A DNA stretch of 52,888 nucleotides from Hyphomicrobiales bacterium. Its GTDB lineage: Bacteria; Pseudomonadota; Alphaproteobacteria; Rhizobiales; Aestuariivirgaceae. Positions 35,912 through 45,206 of the stretch are shown in pieces. Each line of letters starts with the position of its first letter. Within the stretch, counting starts at the first letter, position 1. Below the pieces are notes generated by a model that ran no database searches, was not told where the DNA came from, and was given only the letters and a program-made list of their open reading frames with translations. Both the position numbers and the translations under genes were made by a program. The stretch lies in contig JANYHB010000040.1 of NCBI GenBank assembly GCA_025359265.1, positions 1-52,888 of the forward strand, written 5' to 3'.

Positions 35912-37813
35912 TTATGCGCGTGCCTCATTCCACAACTTCACCAGTGAAGCATATTTGGCCGCCATGTTAGCAACCGCCGCGTCATCCGTCATCTTCCCAC
36001 TAAGCCACAATTCCGCGGCTTCCAAGAAAATCGTGCGCCCCACCGCAAAGCCCTTCACGTGTTTTTTATCAGCCACCGCCTTGAAGCCTTTGGCCAGTTC
36101 CGCTTCCGGCGCATCAAGGCCCAGCAAAACAATGCCACGACAAAGCGGATCGCGATCGTCAATCACTTTGCCAATCTCGTCCCAGGCGGCAGGGTCTGCC
36201 TGCGGTTCAAGCTTCCACCAATCCGGCTTGATGTTTAAAGCATAAAGCTCATCCATGGCGCGAGACACGGTGGTCTTGTCCATTCGGCCATTCTTCGACG
36301 CGATAATTTCGATCAGCAATTCGCGCCCGACAACCCGCGCTGCCTGATATAATTGCAAAAGTTTTTGCTGCTGCTGGTGCTTGATATCAGCCGGATCATC
36401 GGGATGATAAAGGCACAAACACTTGATGCAGTGCGTCACCGGCCATTCAATCAAACGCCCGCCGATCTCTGCCGAGAATTCAAACTTCAAGGGCCGGGAT
36501 CCGGGCTCTTCCACCGGTCGTGCGATCCATAAGCCTAATTTGGCCGCATCATACATCGCCTCACGGCCATATTTATCATCCAGCAAAGCGCCAAAGCCCG
36601 GCCGCCCTTGCGAAACTTGGGCCATGGCCCGCACGGCGAGACGCTTGAACGGCGAAATCATGTCATGCGAAACACCAACTTTATCAGCCAAGTCTTCAAG
36701 GTGCTTGCGGTGATCAATCGCAAACGACAAAATCTGCTCTGGCAAAGGCCGGCGCGTCAAAGCCCAGTGGATGTGGTTGATAGCTTCATCCTTGCGCAAG
36801 GCTTTGAATTTTGAACCATTTTTCAAGAAATACTGCAGCTCATCCCACATCACATATTCAGGCGAACACATCAGCCGCGAAACCGCAAAAGCCCCGCAGG
36901 CATTGGCCCAGGTGGCCGAAACGTCATGCGGCTCATCTTTCAACCAACCGCGCAAAAAGCCAGACATGAAAGCATCGCCAGCGCCCAACACATTGTAAAC
37001 TTCAATGGGGAAGCCCTCGCCAATAATCCCATCATCAAGTGAAGCCGGAATTGCGGCTGGATAAACCACGCAACCCATCGGACCGCGCTTTAGCACAATG
37101 ACACCTTTGGAAATGGCCCGTATGCGGCGCAGTGCTTCCAGCGTATCCTCAGTGCCGCCAGCGATGTGGCATTCTTCTTCAGTGCCAACAATCAAATCGC
37201 AATCGGCAAGTACGCTTTGGATATGTGCCGTCACTTTATCACTTTTGATATAACGCTCTTCACCCGCCGCATGGCCGGCCAGGCCCCAGAGGTTGGGGCG
37301 GTAATCAATATCAATCGCAACGCGGCGACCATTGGCTTTGGCAATCTTCATTGCCTTGCGTTGCGCGGCATCAGTATTGGCGCGGGCAAAATGTGTTCCC
37401 GTGACCAATAGGGCGCTGGCCGATAAAACAAATGCCTCGTCCACGTCATCTTCGCACAAAGCCGAATCCGCACAATTATCGCGGTAAAAAATCAATGGAA
37501 AGGTCTTATCATTTTCAACCGAAAGCAAAACCAATGACGTCAATCGCTGCTTGTCTGTCACAATCCCCGTTGTGGAAACCCCTTCACGTGCCATCTGCTC
37601 CAGAACAAATCGCCCCATCTGCTCATCACCCACGCGGGTGATAAGCCCAGCCTTCAGCCCCAGCCGCGCTGTGCCAATGGCAATATTGGACGGTGAACCA
37701 CCCACCGATTTGGCAAACGATGCAACATCCTCCAACCGTGAACCAATCTGCTGGCCATAAAGATCAACCGAGCAGCGGCCCATGGTGATCACATCAAGGG
37801 CGGGCAAAGTCAT
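35912..37813 (-). CDS. iolC: 5-dehydro-2-deoxygluconokinase fused to a DUF2090 (aldolase-like) domain
   Basis: The N-terminal 320 residues are a PfkB/ribokinase fold: GRCSVDLYGQQIG, GGSPSNIAIGTARLGLKAG, and the catalytic base in NVLGAGDAFMSGFLRG. This part phosphorylates 5-dehydro-2-deoxygluconate. From about residue 345 a second domain, DUF2090-like, follows (PFKRLAVRAMAQVSQGRPGF, and VIDDRDPLCRGIVLLGLDAPE). The 633-residue fusion is known in rhizobia and is often annotated as a kinase/aldolase (IolC with an IolJ-like role), though activity of the second half cannot be read from sequence. GGAGG lies about 10 bases before the ATG. A 10-base palindrome is 24 bases upstream. Confidence 0.92.
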   Translation of the reverse strand: MTLPALDVITMGRCSVDLYGQQIGSRLEDVASFAKSVGGSPSNIAIGTARLGLKAGLITRVGDEQMGRFVLEQMAREGVSTTGIVTDKQRLTSLVLLSVENDKTFPLIFYRDNCADSALCEDDVDEAFVLSASALLVTGTHFARANTDAAQRKAMKIAKANGRRVAIDIDYRPNLWGLAGHAAGEERYIKSDKVTAHIQSVLADCDLIVGTEEECHIAGGTEDTLEALRRIRAISKGVIVLKRGPMGCVVYPAAIPASLDDGIIGEGFPIEVYNVLGAGDAFMSGFLRGWLKDEPHDVSATWANACGAFAVSRLMCSPEYVMWDELQYFLKNGSKFKALRKDEAINHIHWALTRRPLPEQILSFAIDHRKHLEDLADKVGVSHDMISPFKRLAVRAMAQVSQGRPGFGALLDDKYGREAMYDAAKLGLWIARPVEEPGSRPLKFEFSAEIGGRLIEWPVTHCIKCLCLYHPDDPADIKHQQQQKLLQLYQAARVVGRELLIEIIASKNGRMDKTTVSRAMDELYALNIKPDWWKLEPQADPAAWDEIGKVIDDRDPLCRGIVLLGLDAPEAELAKGFKAVADKKHVKGFAVGRTIFLEAAELWLSGKMTDDAAVANMAAKYASLVKLWNEARA

Positions 37814-38113
37814 GGCAATCTATCCTCCGAAAAGTGAAAGCGCTTTATGCGAACAGCGCTAAACTAAATCAAGCACTGCCCGATCTTAATCATTATATTG
37901 GCCATCGGCGATCATCCTTGACATTGCACCGCAACATACCTAAGTGAGCGCTAACGCTGCCAAGGTCCAAACGACGACGTGAGGTGCTTTTTATAAAAGC
38001 AACCAGTCAGGCCAGCAGCTTCCAACTTTCCTTTCACGTGGGATGGTCAACTTCGCGAAGTCTCAGGACAGCTTGCGAGGCCAAATCCCTCATGTTCCTG
38101 CGAAAGTATTATT
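37814..38113. other. Divergent intergenic region between iolC and the helicase gene
   Basis: This 300-base gap holds the control signals of both genes. On the minus side there are the AGCGCT palindromes. On the plus side there is a TTGACA hexamer at 37918-37923 without a convincing -10. The last 160 bases form a long leader for the helicase with several short G/C inverted pieces (for example CTTCGCGAAG), as is usual for cold-inducible helicases. I see no gene in it. Confidence 0.5.
37837..37952. promoter_or_regulatory. AGCGCT-centred palindromes upstream of iolC
   Basis: AAAGCGCTTT (37837-37846) is a perfect palindrome 24 bases from the iolC start. AGCGCT recurs at 37855-37860 and 37947-37952. 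The first fits the AA-N-CG-N-TT core typical of LacI-family operators, so an inositol-responsive repressor may bind here. No such regulator gene is in the window. Confidence 0.4.
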
Positions 38114-40189
38114 TTGACTCAATTTAGCGAACTCGGCCTTTCAGCGCCGATCCTCAAGGCCTTGACCCAGGAAGGCTACGACACGCCAACGCCAATCCAG
38201 GCCAAGGCCATTCCACCTCTCATGGAAGGCCAAGACTTGCTCGGCATCGCCCAAACGGGCACCGGCAAGACCGCGGCCTTCGCTTTGCCCATTCTTGAAA
38301 AAATTTCTCGAAGCGCCGAGCGTGTAGCCAAAGGCCATGCCAAAGTTTTGATCCTCTCCCCCACCCGTGAGCTTGCTGCCCAAATCGGCGAAAGCTTTAA
38401 AACTTATGGCCGCAATATGAAGTTTTCCCGTGCCGTTGTCTTTGGTGGAACCTCCATCGGCAAGCAAGTTGAAATCTGTCGAGGCGGTGTAGACGTGCTG
38501 GTGGCCACGCCGGGCCGCTTGGTTGATTTGATCGAGCGCCGCGCCATCAGCTTGAGCAAAGTGGAAATTTTGGTTCTTGATGAAGTGGATCAAATGCTTG
38601 ATCTGGGCTTCATCCACGCCATTCGCCGCATTGTTTCGCTGTTGCCAAAGCAGCGCCAGAACCTGTTTTTCTCCGCAACGATGCCCAAAGAAATTGCTGG
38701 CCTTGCCGCTGGCTTGCTCAACAACCCGGTGCGCGTGGAAGTGGCCCCCGCTGCCACCACAACAGAACGCGTGAACCAATCCGTCATCCACGTTGAACAA
38801 GGCGATAAACTGGCTTTGCTGAATGATCTTCTCAAAGACAATAATATGACGCGCACTTTGGTGTTCTGCCGCACCAAGCACGGTGCCGATAAAGTTGTGC
38901 GCGGCCTCGCCCAAGCCAATTACACGGCCTCCGCCATCCACGGCAACAAAAGCCAGGCCAACCGCGAAAAGGCTCTGGCTGGTTTCAAGGCCGGCAAGAT
39001 CATGGTGCTGGTGGCCACTGATATCGCTGCCCGTGGCATTGATATCGACGGCGTGTCACACGTCATAAATTTCGATTTGCCACATGTGCCTGAATCTTAC
39101 GTCCACCGCATCGGCCGCACGGCCCGCGCTGGCGCTGACGGTTCGGCGATTGCTTTATGTGCCGGTGATGAGCGTTCATTGCTGCGTGATATTGAACGCA
39201 CCATTCGCATGTCCATCCCTGTAACGGTTCATCCGCTGGGCAAGCAAAGTGTTCCTGAAAGTGCCAAAGAAGCACGCAGGCCCAATGGCCGCTCAATGAA
39301 GCCAAAATCAGATCGCCCACACCGTGAGCGCTCAGATCGACCAGCCTTTGGTAATGGCAGGCCATTCAGCCGCGATAAGCCGCGCTTTGAAAGCAAACCG
39401 CAGCAAGATGCAGTAACCCAAGCCCCACGTGAGGCAAAACCAGTCGACGCCGCCAAAGAAGCTGGCATGCGTGCGAACTGGACGCCCATGCAGGCTGAGC
39501 CCACCATCATGTATCAAAAGCCAAAGCCACGTGAGGTCGCGGCAGAGCGCCCGAACCAGCCGTGGTTCAAAAAGAAAGACGGCTTTGCCGGTGCAAAGCG
39601 CGGCGAAGGCCGTGGTGATTTCAAACCACGCGGAGATCGCCCCCGTGGAGAGCGTCCACAAGGTGATCGCCCCTACAATGATCGCCCAAAGTTTGACGGC
39701 TCTCGAGCCGAAGGCGGCGCCAAGCCCGCTTTCGCAGGCGCCGGCGAAGGGCGTTCATTTGATCGCCCACGCAAACCATTCGGTGATAAGCCATATGCAG
39801 GCAAGGCCCGTTATGATCGCAGCGAGAAGCCGGCTTTCAACCGCGATGACAAGCCCCGCACCGATGCCGGTGAACGCCGTGACTTTGCACCTCGTGGAGA
39901 AGCAAAGCCCTTTAGCCGCGATGATCGACCACCAACAGAACGTGGCCCACGCCGTGACTTTGCACCCCGCGGTGAGGCCAAGCCAAGTTTTGAGCGGGCT
40001 GAGCGCCCTGCTCATGCAAGTGATAAACCGCGCGGCAACTTCGGCGATAAGCCCCGCGGAAATTTTGGCGACAAACCGCGCGGCAAGTTCGCTGGCCCAA
40101 AACGTGACGGCGGTGGCGGCAAGCCTGGCGGTTTTGATCGCCCCAAGCGGCCTGGCAGCAGGCCTGTCTTTGCCAAAAAAGAAGCCTGA
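38114..40189 (+). CDS. DEAD-box ATP-dependent RNA helicase with long repeat-rich tail
   Basis: An RhlE-like RNA helicase. The core (residues 1-375) has the Q motif TPIQ, Walker A AQTGTGKTAAFALP, PTRELAAQI, TPGRL, then VLDEVDQMLDLGF, so motif II reads DEVD, not DEAD. FFSATMP, ATDIAARGIDI and YVHRIGRTARAG complete it. Residues 375-691 are a charged, low-complexity tail rich in R, D, G, P and K, with near-identical blocks such as KPRGNFGD in tandem at 40025-40090. Such tails bind RNA and can drive condensates. The start is a TTG with no strong ribosome site, chosen because MTQFSELGLSAPILKAL is the family start. Confidence 0.9.
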   Translation: MTQFSELGLSAPILKALTQEGYDTPTPIQAKAIPPLMEGQDLLGIAQTGTGKTAAFALPILEKISRSAERVAKGHAKVLILSPTRELAAQIGESFKTYGRNMKFSRAVVFGGTSIGKQVEICRGGVDVLVATPGRLVDLIERRAISLSKVEILVLDEVDQMLDLGFIHAIRRIVSLLPKQRQNLFFSATMPKEIAGLAAGLLNNPVRVEVAPAATTTERVNQSVIHVEQGDKLALLNDLLKDNNMTRTLVFCRTKHGADKVVRGLAQANYTASAIHGNKSQANREKALAGFKAGKIMVLVATDIAARGIDIDGVSHVINFDLPHVPESYVHRIGRTARAGADGSAIALCAGDERSLLRDIERTIRMSIPVTVHPLGKQSVPESAKEARRPNGRSMKPKSDRPHRERSDRPAFGNGRPFSRDKPRFESKPQQDAVTQAPREAKPVDAAKEAGMRANWTPMQAEPTIMYQKPKPREVAAERPNQPWFKKKDGFAGAKRGEGRGDFKPRGDRPRGERPQGDRPYNDRPKFDGSRAEGGAKPAFAGAGEGRSFDRPRKPFGDKPYAGKARYDRSEKPAFNRDDKPRTDAGERRDFAPRGEAKPFSRDDRPPTERGPRRDFAPRGEAKPSFERAERPAHASDKPRGNFGDKPRGNFGDKPRGKFAGPKRDGGGGKPGGFDRPKRPGSRPVFAKKEA

Positions 40190-40199
40190 GAAAATTTCG

Positions 40200-40229
40200 A
40201 GCCCGCGAGAACATCGCGGGCTTGATTTC
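40200..40229 (+). terminator. Rho-independent terminator after the helicase gene
   Basis: AGCCCGCGA and TCGCGGGCT pair across a five-base loop, followed by a broken T-rich run. It lies ten bases after the stop codon. The same stem core recurs after the phosphodiesterase gene and after atpC. Confidence 0.75.
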
Positions 40230-40261
40230 TTGTATGGGCTTGTCGCACATCCTTAACCCCA

Positions 40262-40279
40262 TTGTCGCAAGACTGTAAC
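40262..40279 (+). promoter_or_regulatory. Pho-box-like element upstream of the phosphodiesterase gene
   Basis: TTGTCGC-N4-CTGTAAC has the 7-4-7 direct-repeat layout of a PhoB site (consensus near CTGTCAT-N4-CTGTCAT). It lies 52 bases before a gene for a phosphate-releasing enzyme family. The match is imperfect, so it is a candidate only. Confidence 0.35.
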
Positions 40280-40331
40280 AACACGCTCGCAAACGTCCAT
40301 TTCCGCAACCATGCGGTCAGTGGAGATTGTC

Positions 40332-41795
40332 ATGACATTCAAATCTAAACTTTTTGGCGCGGCTTGTGCTGCGGCCTTGAGCCTCACCCTCGGCCTTGGC
40401 GCCCATGCGGCTGACATCGCCGCCAAGCATGTTTTGTTGATCAGCGTTGATGGCCTGCATGAAACCGATATGGCCAATTTTGTTAAAGCCAATCCAGATT
40501 CCGCTTTGGCCAAACTTGCTGCCCATGGCACGCATTACACCAGTGCCAGCTCAGCCAAGCCATCCGACTCATTTCCCGGCCTGCTCGCCCTCGTCACCGG
40601 CGGCACACCAAAATCCACTGGCGTCTATTATGATGACAGCTATGACCGCGCCCTCTCCGCCCCTGGTTCTGATTGCAAAGTCAAAGGCACCGAAGTTGTG
40701 TTGGATGAATCAGTGGACAAGAACCCCGATGACATCATGGCCGGTGGCGGCATTGATGAAGCCAAGCTGCCGCGTGATGGCGCCAATGGCTGCAAGCCCG
40801 TTTATCCCCATGCCTTCTTGCGCACCAATACCATTTTCGAAGTGGCTAAAGCCGCTGGCATGAAAACAGCATGGAGCGACAAGCACCCCGCCTATGATTT
40901 GGTGAACGGCCCATCAGGCAAAGGCGTTGATGACCTGTTCGTGCCGGAAATCAATTCTGCCGGGGATATCACCTCCAAAGCCTCGCTCACCTCCGCTTAT
41001 GACGACACGAAGGTGGCGGCCATTATCAATCAAATCGACGGTAAGTCTTCCACCGGCAAAGACGGCGCGGGCGTGCCTGCCATTTTCGGCATGAACTTCC
41101 AGGCGGTTTCCGTTGGCCAAAAAACCGTTGGTTACGTTGATGGAAAAGGCATGGGCCAGCCCGAGCTTGCCGAAGCCATCAAACATACGGATGCCTCGAT
41201 TGGCAAGATGGTGGCGGAACTTGCGGCCAAGGGCCTCGATAAAGACACACTGATCATCATTGGTGCCAAGCATGGCCAATCTTCCATTGATCCTGCCCTG
41301 CACAAAATCGTCGACAAGAAAATGATCGGCGCGGCCTTGGACGGCGTGCAAAAGGATTTGGGCGCCCAGATCACCATGGACTCGGTGGCCCTCATCTGGC
41401 TCTCCGATCAATCCAAAACCGCTGATGCCGTAAAGGCCCTGGAAGCCATCAAAGACAAGGGCAGCATTTCCGAAGTGTGGGGCGCAGAAAAAATCGCCGC
41501 CGTTTATGGCGATGCCAGCAAAGACAGCCGCGTGCCAGATATCGCTGTGTTGCCTGCCAACGGCGTGATTTTCACCAAGCCCGACGCCAAGAAAATGGCT
41601 GAACACGGCGGCTTCGGCGAAGACGACACTCATGTGGCCTTGCTGGTCTCCATGCCTTCGATGACCGCCACTGAAGTGAAAGACCCGGTCACCAACATGC
41701 AAGTGGCCCCGTCAATCATCAAGGCCCTGGGCCTTGATCCCATGACGCTGCAATCGGTGAAAGCCGAAGGCACGAAGGTTTTGCCAGGGTTCTGA
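40332..41795 (+). CDS. Exported alkaline phosphatase-superfamily phosphodiesterase
   Basis: A 487-residue protein of the type I phosphodiesterase/nucleotide pyrophosphatase group. The signal peptide is MTFKSKLFGAACAAALSLT, ending at AHA. Metal and nucleophile regions are LLISVDGLHETDM and SDSFPGLLALVTGGTP. Later ligands are in TLIIIGAKHGQSSID and AEHGGFGEDDTHVALL. In the AKHGQ motif Lys replaces the Asp usually found before His-Gly in nucleotide pyrophosphatases, which also occurs in related bacterial proteins as far as I recall. The ATG at 40332 has TGGAGA upstream; an in-frame ATG at 40311 lacks one. The substrate is unknown. Confidence 0.85.
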   Translation: MTFKSKLFGAACAAALSLTLGLGAHAADIAAKHVLLISVDGLHETDMANFVKANPDSALAKLAAHGTHYTSASSAKPSDSFPGLLALVTGGTPKSTGVYYDDSYDRALSAPGSDCKVKGTEVVLDESVDKNPDDIMAGGGIDEAKLPRDGANGCKPVYPHAFLRTNTIFEVAKAAGMKTAWSDKHPAYDLVNGPSGKGVDDLFVPEINSAGDITSKASLTSAYDDTKVAAIINQIDGKSSTGKDGAGVPAIFGMNFQAVSVGQKTVGYVDGKGMGQPELAEAIKHTDASIGKMVAELAAKGLDKDTLIIIGAKHGQSSIDPALHKIVDKKMIGAALDGVQKDLGAQITMDSVALIWLSDQSKTADAVKALEAIKDKGSISEVWGAEKIAAVYGDASKDSRVPDIAVLPANGVIFTKPDAKKMAEHGGFGEDDTHVALLVSMPSMTATEVKDPVTNMQVAPSIIKALGLDPMTLQSVKAEGTKVLPGF

Positions 41796-41813
41796 TTTCT
41801 CTCCACAAACGAA

Positions 41814-41842
41814 GAAGCCCGCGAGACGATCGCGGGCTTTTT
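41814..41842 (+). terminator. Rho-independent terminator after the phosphodiesterase gene
   Basis: A GC-rich hairpin of the AGCC...CGCGA/TCGCGGGCT type ends in five T residues, about 20 bases after the stop codon. It is followed within 35 bases by the first REP palindrome. Confidence 0.78.
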
Positions 41843-41873
41843 CAATTATGTCACCTCATCTAAACCCTGTCCC

Positions 41874-41902
41874 GTCACCCCTGCGAAGGCAGGGGCCCAG
41901 CT
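41874..41902. repeat. REP-like palindrome, copy 1, encoding the end of the GIY-YIG protein
   Basis: The core CCCCTGCGAAGGCAGGGG is a seven-base stem around GAAG, with flanks GTCA on the left and CCCAGCT on the right. Read on the minus strand it encodes the last residues AGPLPSQG and the TGA stop of the nuclease gene. The same 29-base unit recurs at 42253 and, inverted, at 42310. Confidence 0.85.
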
Positions 41903-42237
41903 TTGGGCATAACCAAACTCGCCAGCGCATCGATGCTCTCATGCAAATCCAGCCAATCCGGATTCATTTCTTCGATGATCCGGATTTTCCAGCCACGCTT
42001 CCACTTCTTGATCTGCTTTTCGCGACGTATGGCATCTTCCATCGTTGTGTGATGCTCATACCAGACAAGCAGGCACACATCATGATCGGCCGTGAAGCCA
42101 TCAAACCGCTTGTTTTTGTGATCATGAATGCGGTTCCACAGCGCACTGGACACGCCGACATAGATCGTGCCGCGATAGCGGTTAGCGGTGATGTAAACAG
42201 CGGGCCATTTTTCGTCACGCATGTATAGATAATACAT
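41875..42237 (-). CDS. GIY-YIG nuclease family protein delimited by REP elements
   Basis: A 120-residue single-domain GIY-YIG protein of the small UPF0213/UvrC-N type. The motif is spread over VYITANRYRGTIYVGVSSAL, with catalytic Arg in WNRIHDHK, and the later Glu in AIRREKQIKKWKRGWKIRII. It is short, with no DNA-binding partner domain. Its last eight codons and stop lie inside a REP palindrome, and its start lies 13 bases from a second copy in the same orientation, so the gene fills exactly the space between two REPs. No good ribosome site is visible. A role in REP movement, like that of RAYT transposases, is only a hypothesis. Confidence 0.82.
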   Translation of the reverse strand: MYYLYMRDEKWPAVYITANRYRGTIYVGVSSALWNRIHDHKNKRFDGFTADHDVCLLVWYEHHTTMEDAIRREKQIKKWKRGWKIRIIEEMNPDWLDLHESIDALASLVMPKAGPLPSQG

Positions 42238-42250
42238 CTAAATCTTTTGG

Positions 42251-42340
42251 CCGTCACCCCTGCGAAGGCAGGGGGCCAGCTAGGGCAGGGATCGGAGCTT
42301 GTGATTCAAGCTGGGCCCCTGCCTTCGCAGGGGTGACGGG
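42251..42340. repeat. REP-like palindromes, copies 2 and 3, in inverted pair
   Basis: Copy 2 (42251-42281) has the same orientation as copy 1. Copy 3 (42308-42340) is inverted and 27 bases away, so the two can form one long hairpin as in a BIME. Copy 2 carries one extra G in place of C after the core. The pair lies between the GIY-YIG start and the terminator of the atp operon. Confidence 0.85.
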
Positions 42341-42370
42341 GTGGGAGGCGTTGCGCGTCAATGAAATACA

Positions 42371-42399
42371 AAAAGCCCGCGATCATCTCGCAGGCTTTT
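42371..42399 (-). terminator. Rho-independent terminator of the atp operon
   Basis: On the minus strand an AGCCTGCGA...TCGCGGGCT stem with a five-base loop is followed by five T residues. It lies about 23 bases after the atpC stop and is the only terminator seen for the F1 genes. Confidence 0.82.
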
Positions 42400-42421
42400 C
42401 AAATTCAAGACTGCATGAAAA

Positions 42422-42814
42422 TCAAACCGCGCTCTGCAGCGCCTTCACATGATCCAAGTTCTGCTGTGCCACACGCCGCGTTTCGTCGTCTCTGGCATTG
42501 GCCAAAACGGTTTCGGCATCTTTCACTTGGGCGGCGAAAGCCGCAGCGTCAAGCTCAGCCACCGGAATGGCACGCTCCGCCAAAACTGTGAGACCCTTGG
42601 GGTTCACTTCGGCAAAGCCGCCGCGCACGAAGATTTTCTGTGGGCCCTGTGAGCCTGCCACCACCACAAAGCCGGGGCGCAGTGTGGTGATCAAGGGTGC
42701 ATGTTGTGGCAAAATCGTCATCTCGCCTTCGCTGCCGGGCAGTTGCACGCTATCCACATCGCCAGAGAACACCAGCTTTGCAGGACTTACCAATTCAAAA
42801 TGCAATCCGGCCAT
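42422..42814 (-). CDS. atpC: F1Fo ATP synthase subunit epsilon
   Basis: The central-stalk subunit that regulates ATP hydrolysis, 130 residues. The N-terminal beta-sandwich has LHFELVSPAKLVFSGDVDSV, GSEGEMTILPQHAPLITTL and FVRGGFAEVNPKGLTVLAE. A helical hairpin end (LDAAAFAAQVKDAETVLANA, then RRVAQQNLDHVKAL) follows. It is the last gene of atpHAGDC, 11 bases after atpD and just before the terminator. Confidence 0.95.
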   Translation of the reverse strand: MAGLHFELVSPAKLVFSGDVDSVQLPGSEGEMTILPQHAPLITTLRPGFVVVAGSQGPQKIFVRGGFAEVNPKGLTVLAERAIPVAELDAAAFAAQVKDAETVLANARDDETRRVAQQNLDHVKALQSAV

Positions 42815-42825
42815 TTTCAGTGTCC

Positions 42826-44301
<1,476 letters not shown>

Positions 44302-44313
44302 TTACCCTATGCG

Positions 44314-45192
44314 TTAAAGTGCTTCCGCACCTGAAATAATTTCGATGAGTTCTTTGGTGATCTGGGCTTGCCGTTGGCGATTGTACTTGATCGACAGCCT
44401 GTTGATCATGTCAGCCGCATTGCGTGTGGCGTTGTCCATGGCGCTCATCCGCGCGCCCTGCTCAGAGGCGGCATTTTCCAACAGCCCACGGAACACCTGA
44501 ATGGCTATGTTGCGTGGCAAAAGTTCGCCAAGGATTTCCGCTTCCTCAGGTTCTGCATCATAAACCGCACCGCCCAAGTCAGGCACCATTGCAGCATCAT
44601 ACTGTGCCGGAATTAATTGCAAGGCGGTTGGCTTTTGCGAAATCACCGACTTGAATTCGGAAAAAAACAGCGTGCAAATATCAAACTCGCCAGCCTCATA
44701 CATCGACAGAATTTTTGCTGAGACACCCGCAGCATGATCGAAGTTGACAGCTTTGGCGCCACGAAAATCCACTGCATCAACAACATATTTGCCATAGTTG
44801 CGCCTGAGGGAGTCCGCACCCTTTTTGCCAACGGTCATAATCTTCACCGTCTTGCCTTGCGCGATTAAACGATCAGCCGCTTCACGGGCGATTTTCACAA
44901 TCGAACTGTTGAAGCCACCGCACAGGCCGCGCTCTGCCGTTGCCACCACCAGCAAATGCACGCGGTCAGAACCCGTGCCAGAAAGCAGCTTTGGCGCACC
45001 CGCTTGGCCTTCCATGGCAGATGCGAGGTTGGCCAACACCACAGCCATGCGCTCAGCATAGGGGCGCGCGGCAACCGCTGCTTCTTGCGCCCGGCGCAGT
45101 TTTGCTGCCGCAACCATCTGCATGGCCTTGGTAATCTTCCGCGTCGCCTTGACGGAGGCGATGCGATTGCGAAGGTCTTTTAGACTGGCCAT
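44314..45192 (-). CDS. atpG: F1Fo ATP synthase subunit gamma
   Basis: The rotor shaft of F1, 292 residues. The N-terminal coiled-coil helix is [20 protein letters not shown] with [16 protein letters not shown]. The Rossmann-like middle carries [15 protein letters not shown]. The C-terminal helix, [18 protein letters not shown] followed by [16 protein letters not shown], pairs with the first. It lies between atpA and atpD with short spacers. Confidence 0.96.
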   Translation of the reverse strand: MASLKDLRNRIASVKATRKITKAMQMVAAAKLRRAQEAAVAARPYAERMAVVLANLASAMEGQAGAPKLLSGTGSDRVHLLVVATAERGLCGGFNSSIVKIAREAADRLIAQGKTVKIMTVGKKGADSLRRNYGKYVVDAVDFRGAKAVNFDHAAGVSAKILSMYEAGEFDICTLFFSEFKSVISQKPTALQLIPAQYDAAMVPDLGGAVYDAEPEEAEILGELLPRNIAIQVFRGLLENAASEQGARMSAMDNATRNAADMINRLSIKYNRQRQAQITKELIEIISGAEAL

Positions 45193-45206
45193 CTCTGCCC
45201 CTTAAA

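Noticed and set aside
38141-38941. Open frame of 266 codons on the minus strand inside the helicase gene
   Set aside because: It is the reverse shadow of a well-conserved DEAD-box core; its translation has no motif and no ribosome site.
39429-40256. Alternative plus-strand frame of 275 codons within the helicase tail
   Set aside because: It arises from the repetitive codons of the Arg/Asp/Gly/Pro tail; the helicase frame continues to a proper stop and terminator.
41874-42340. Repeats considered as a CRISPR array
   Set aside because: There are only three copies, one inverted, with unequal spacing and a gene between two of them; no cas genes are present.
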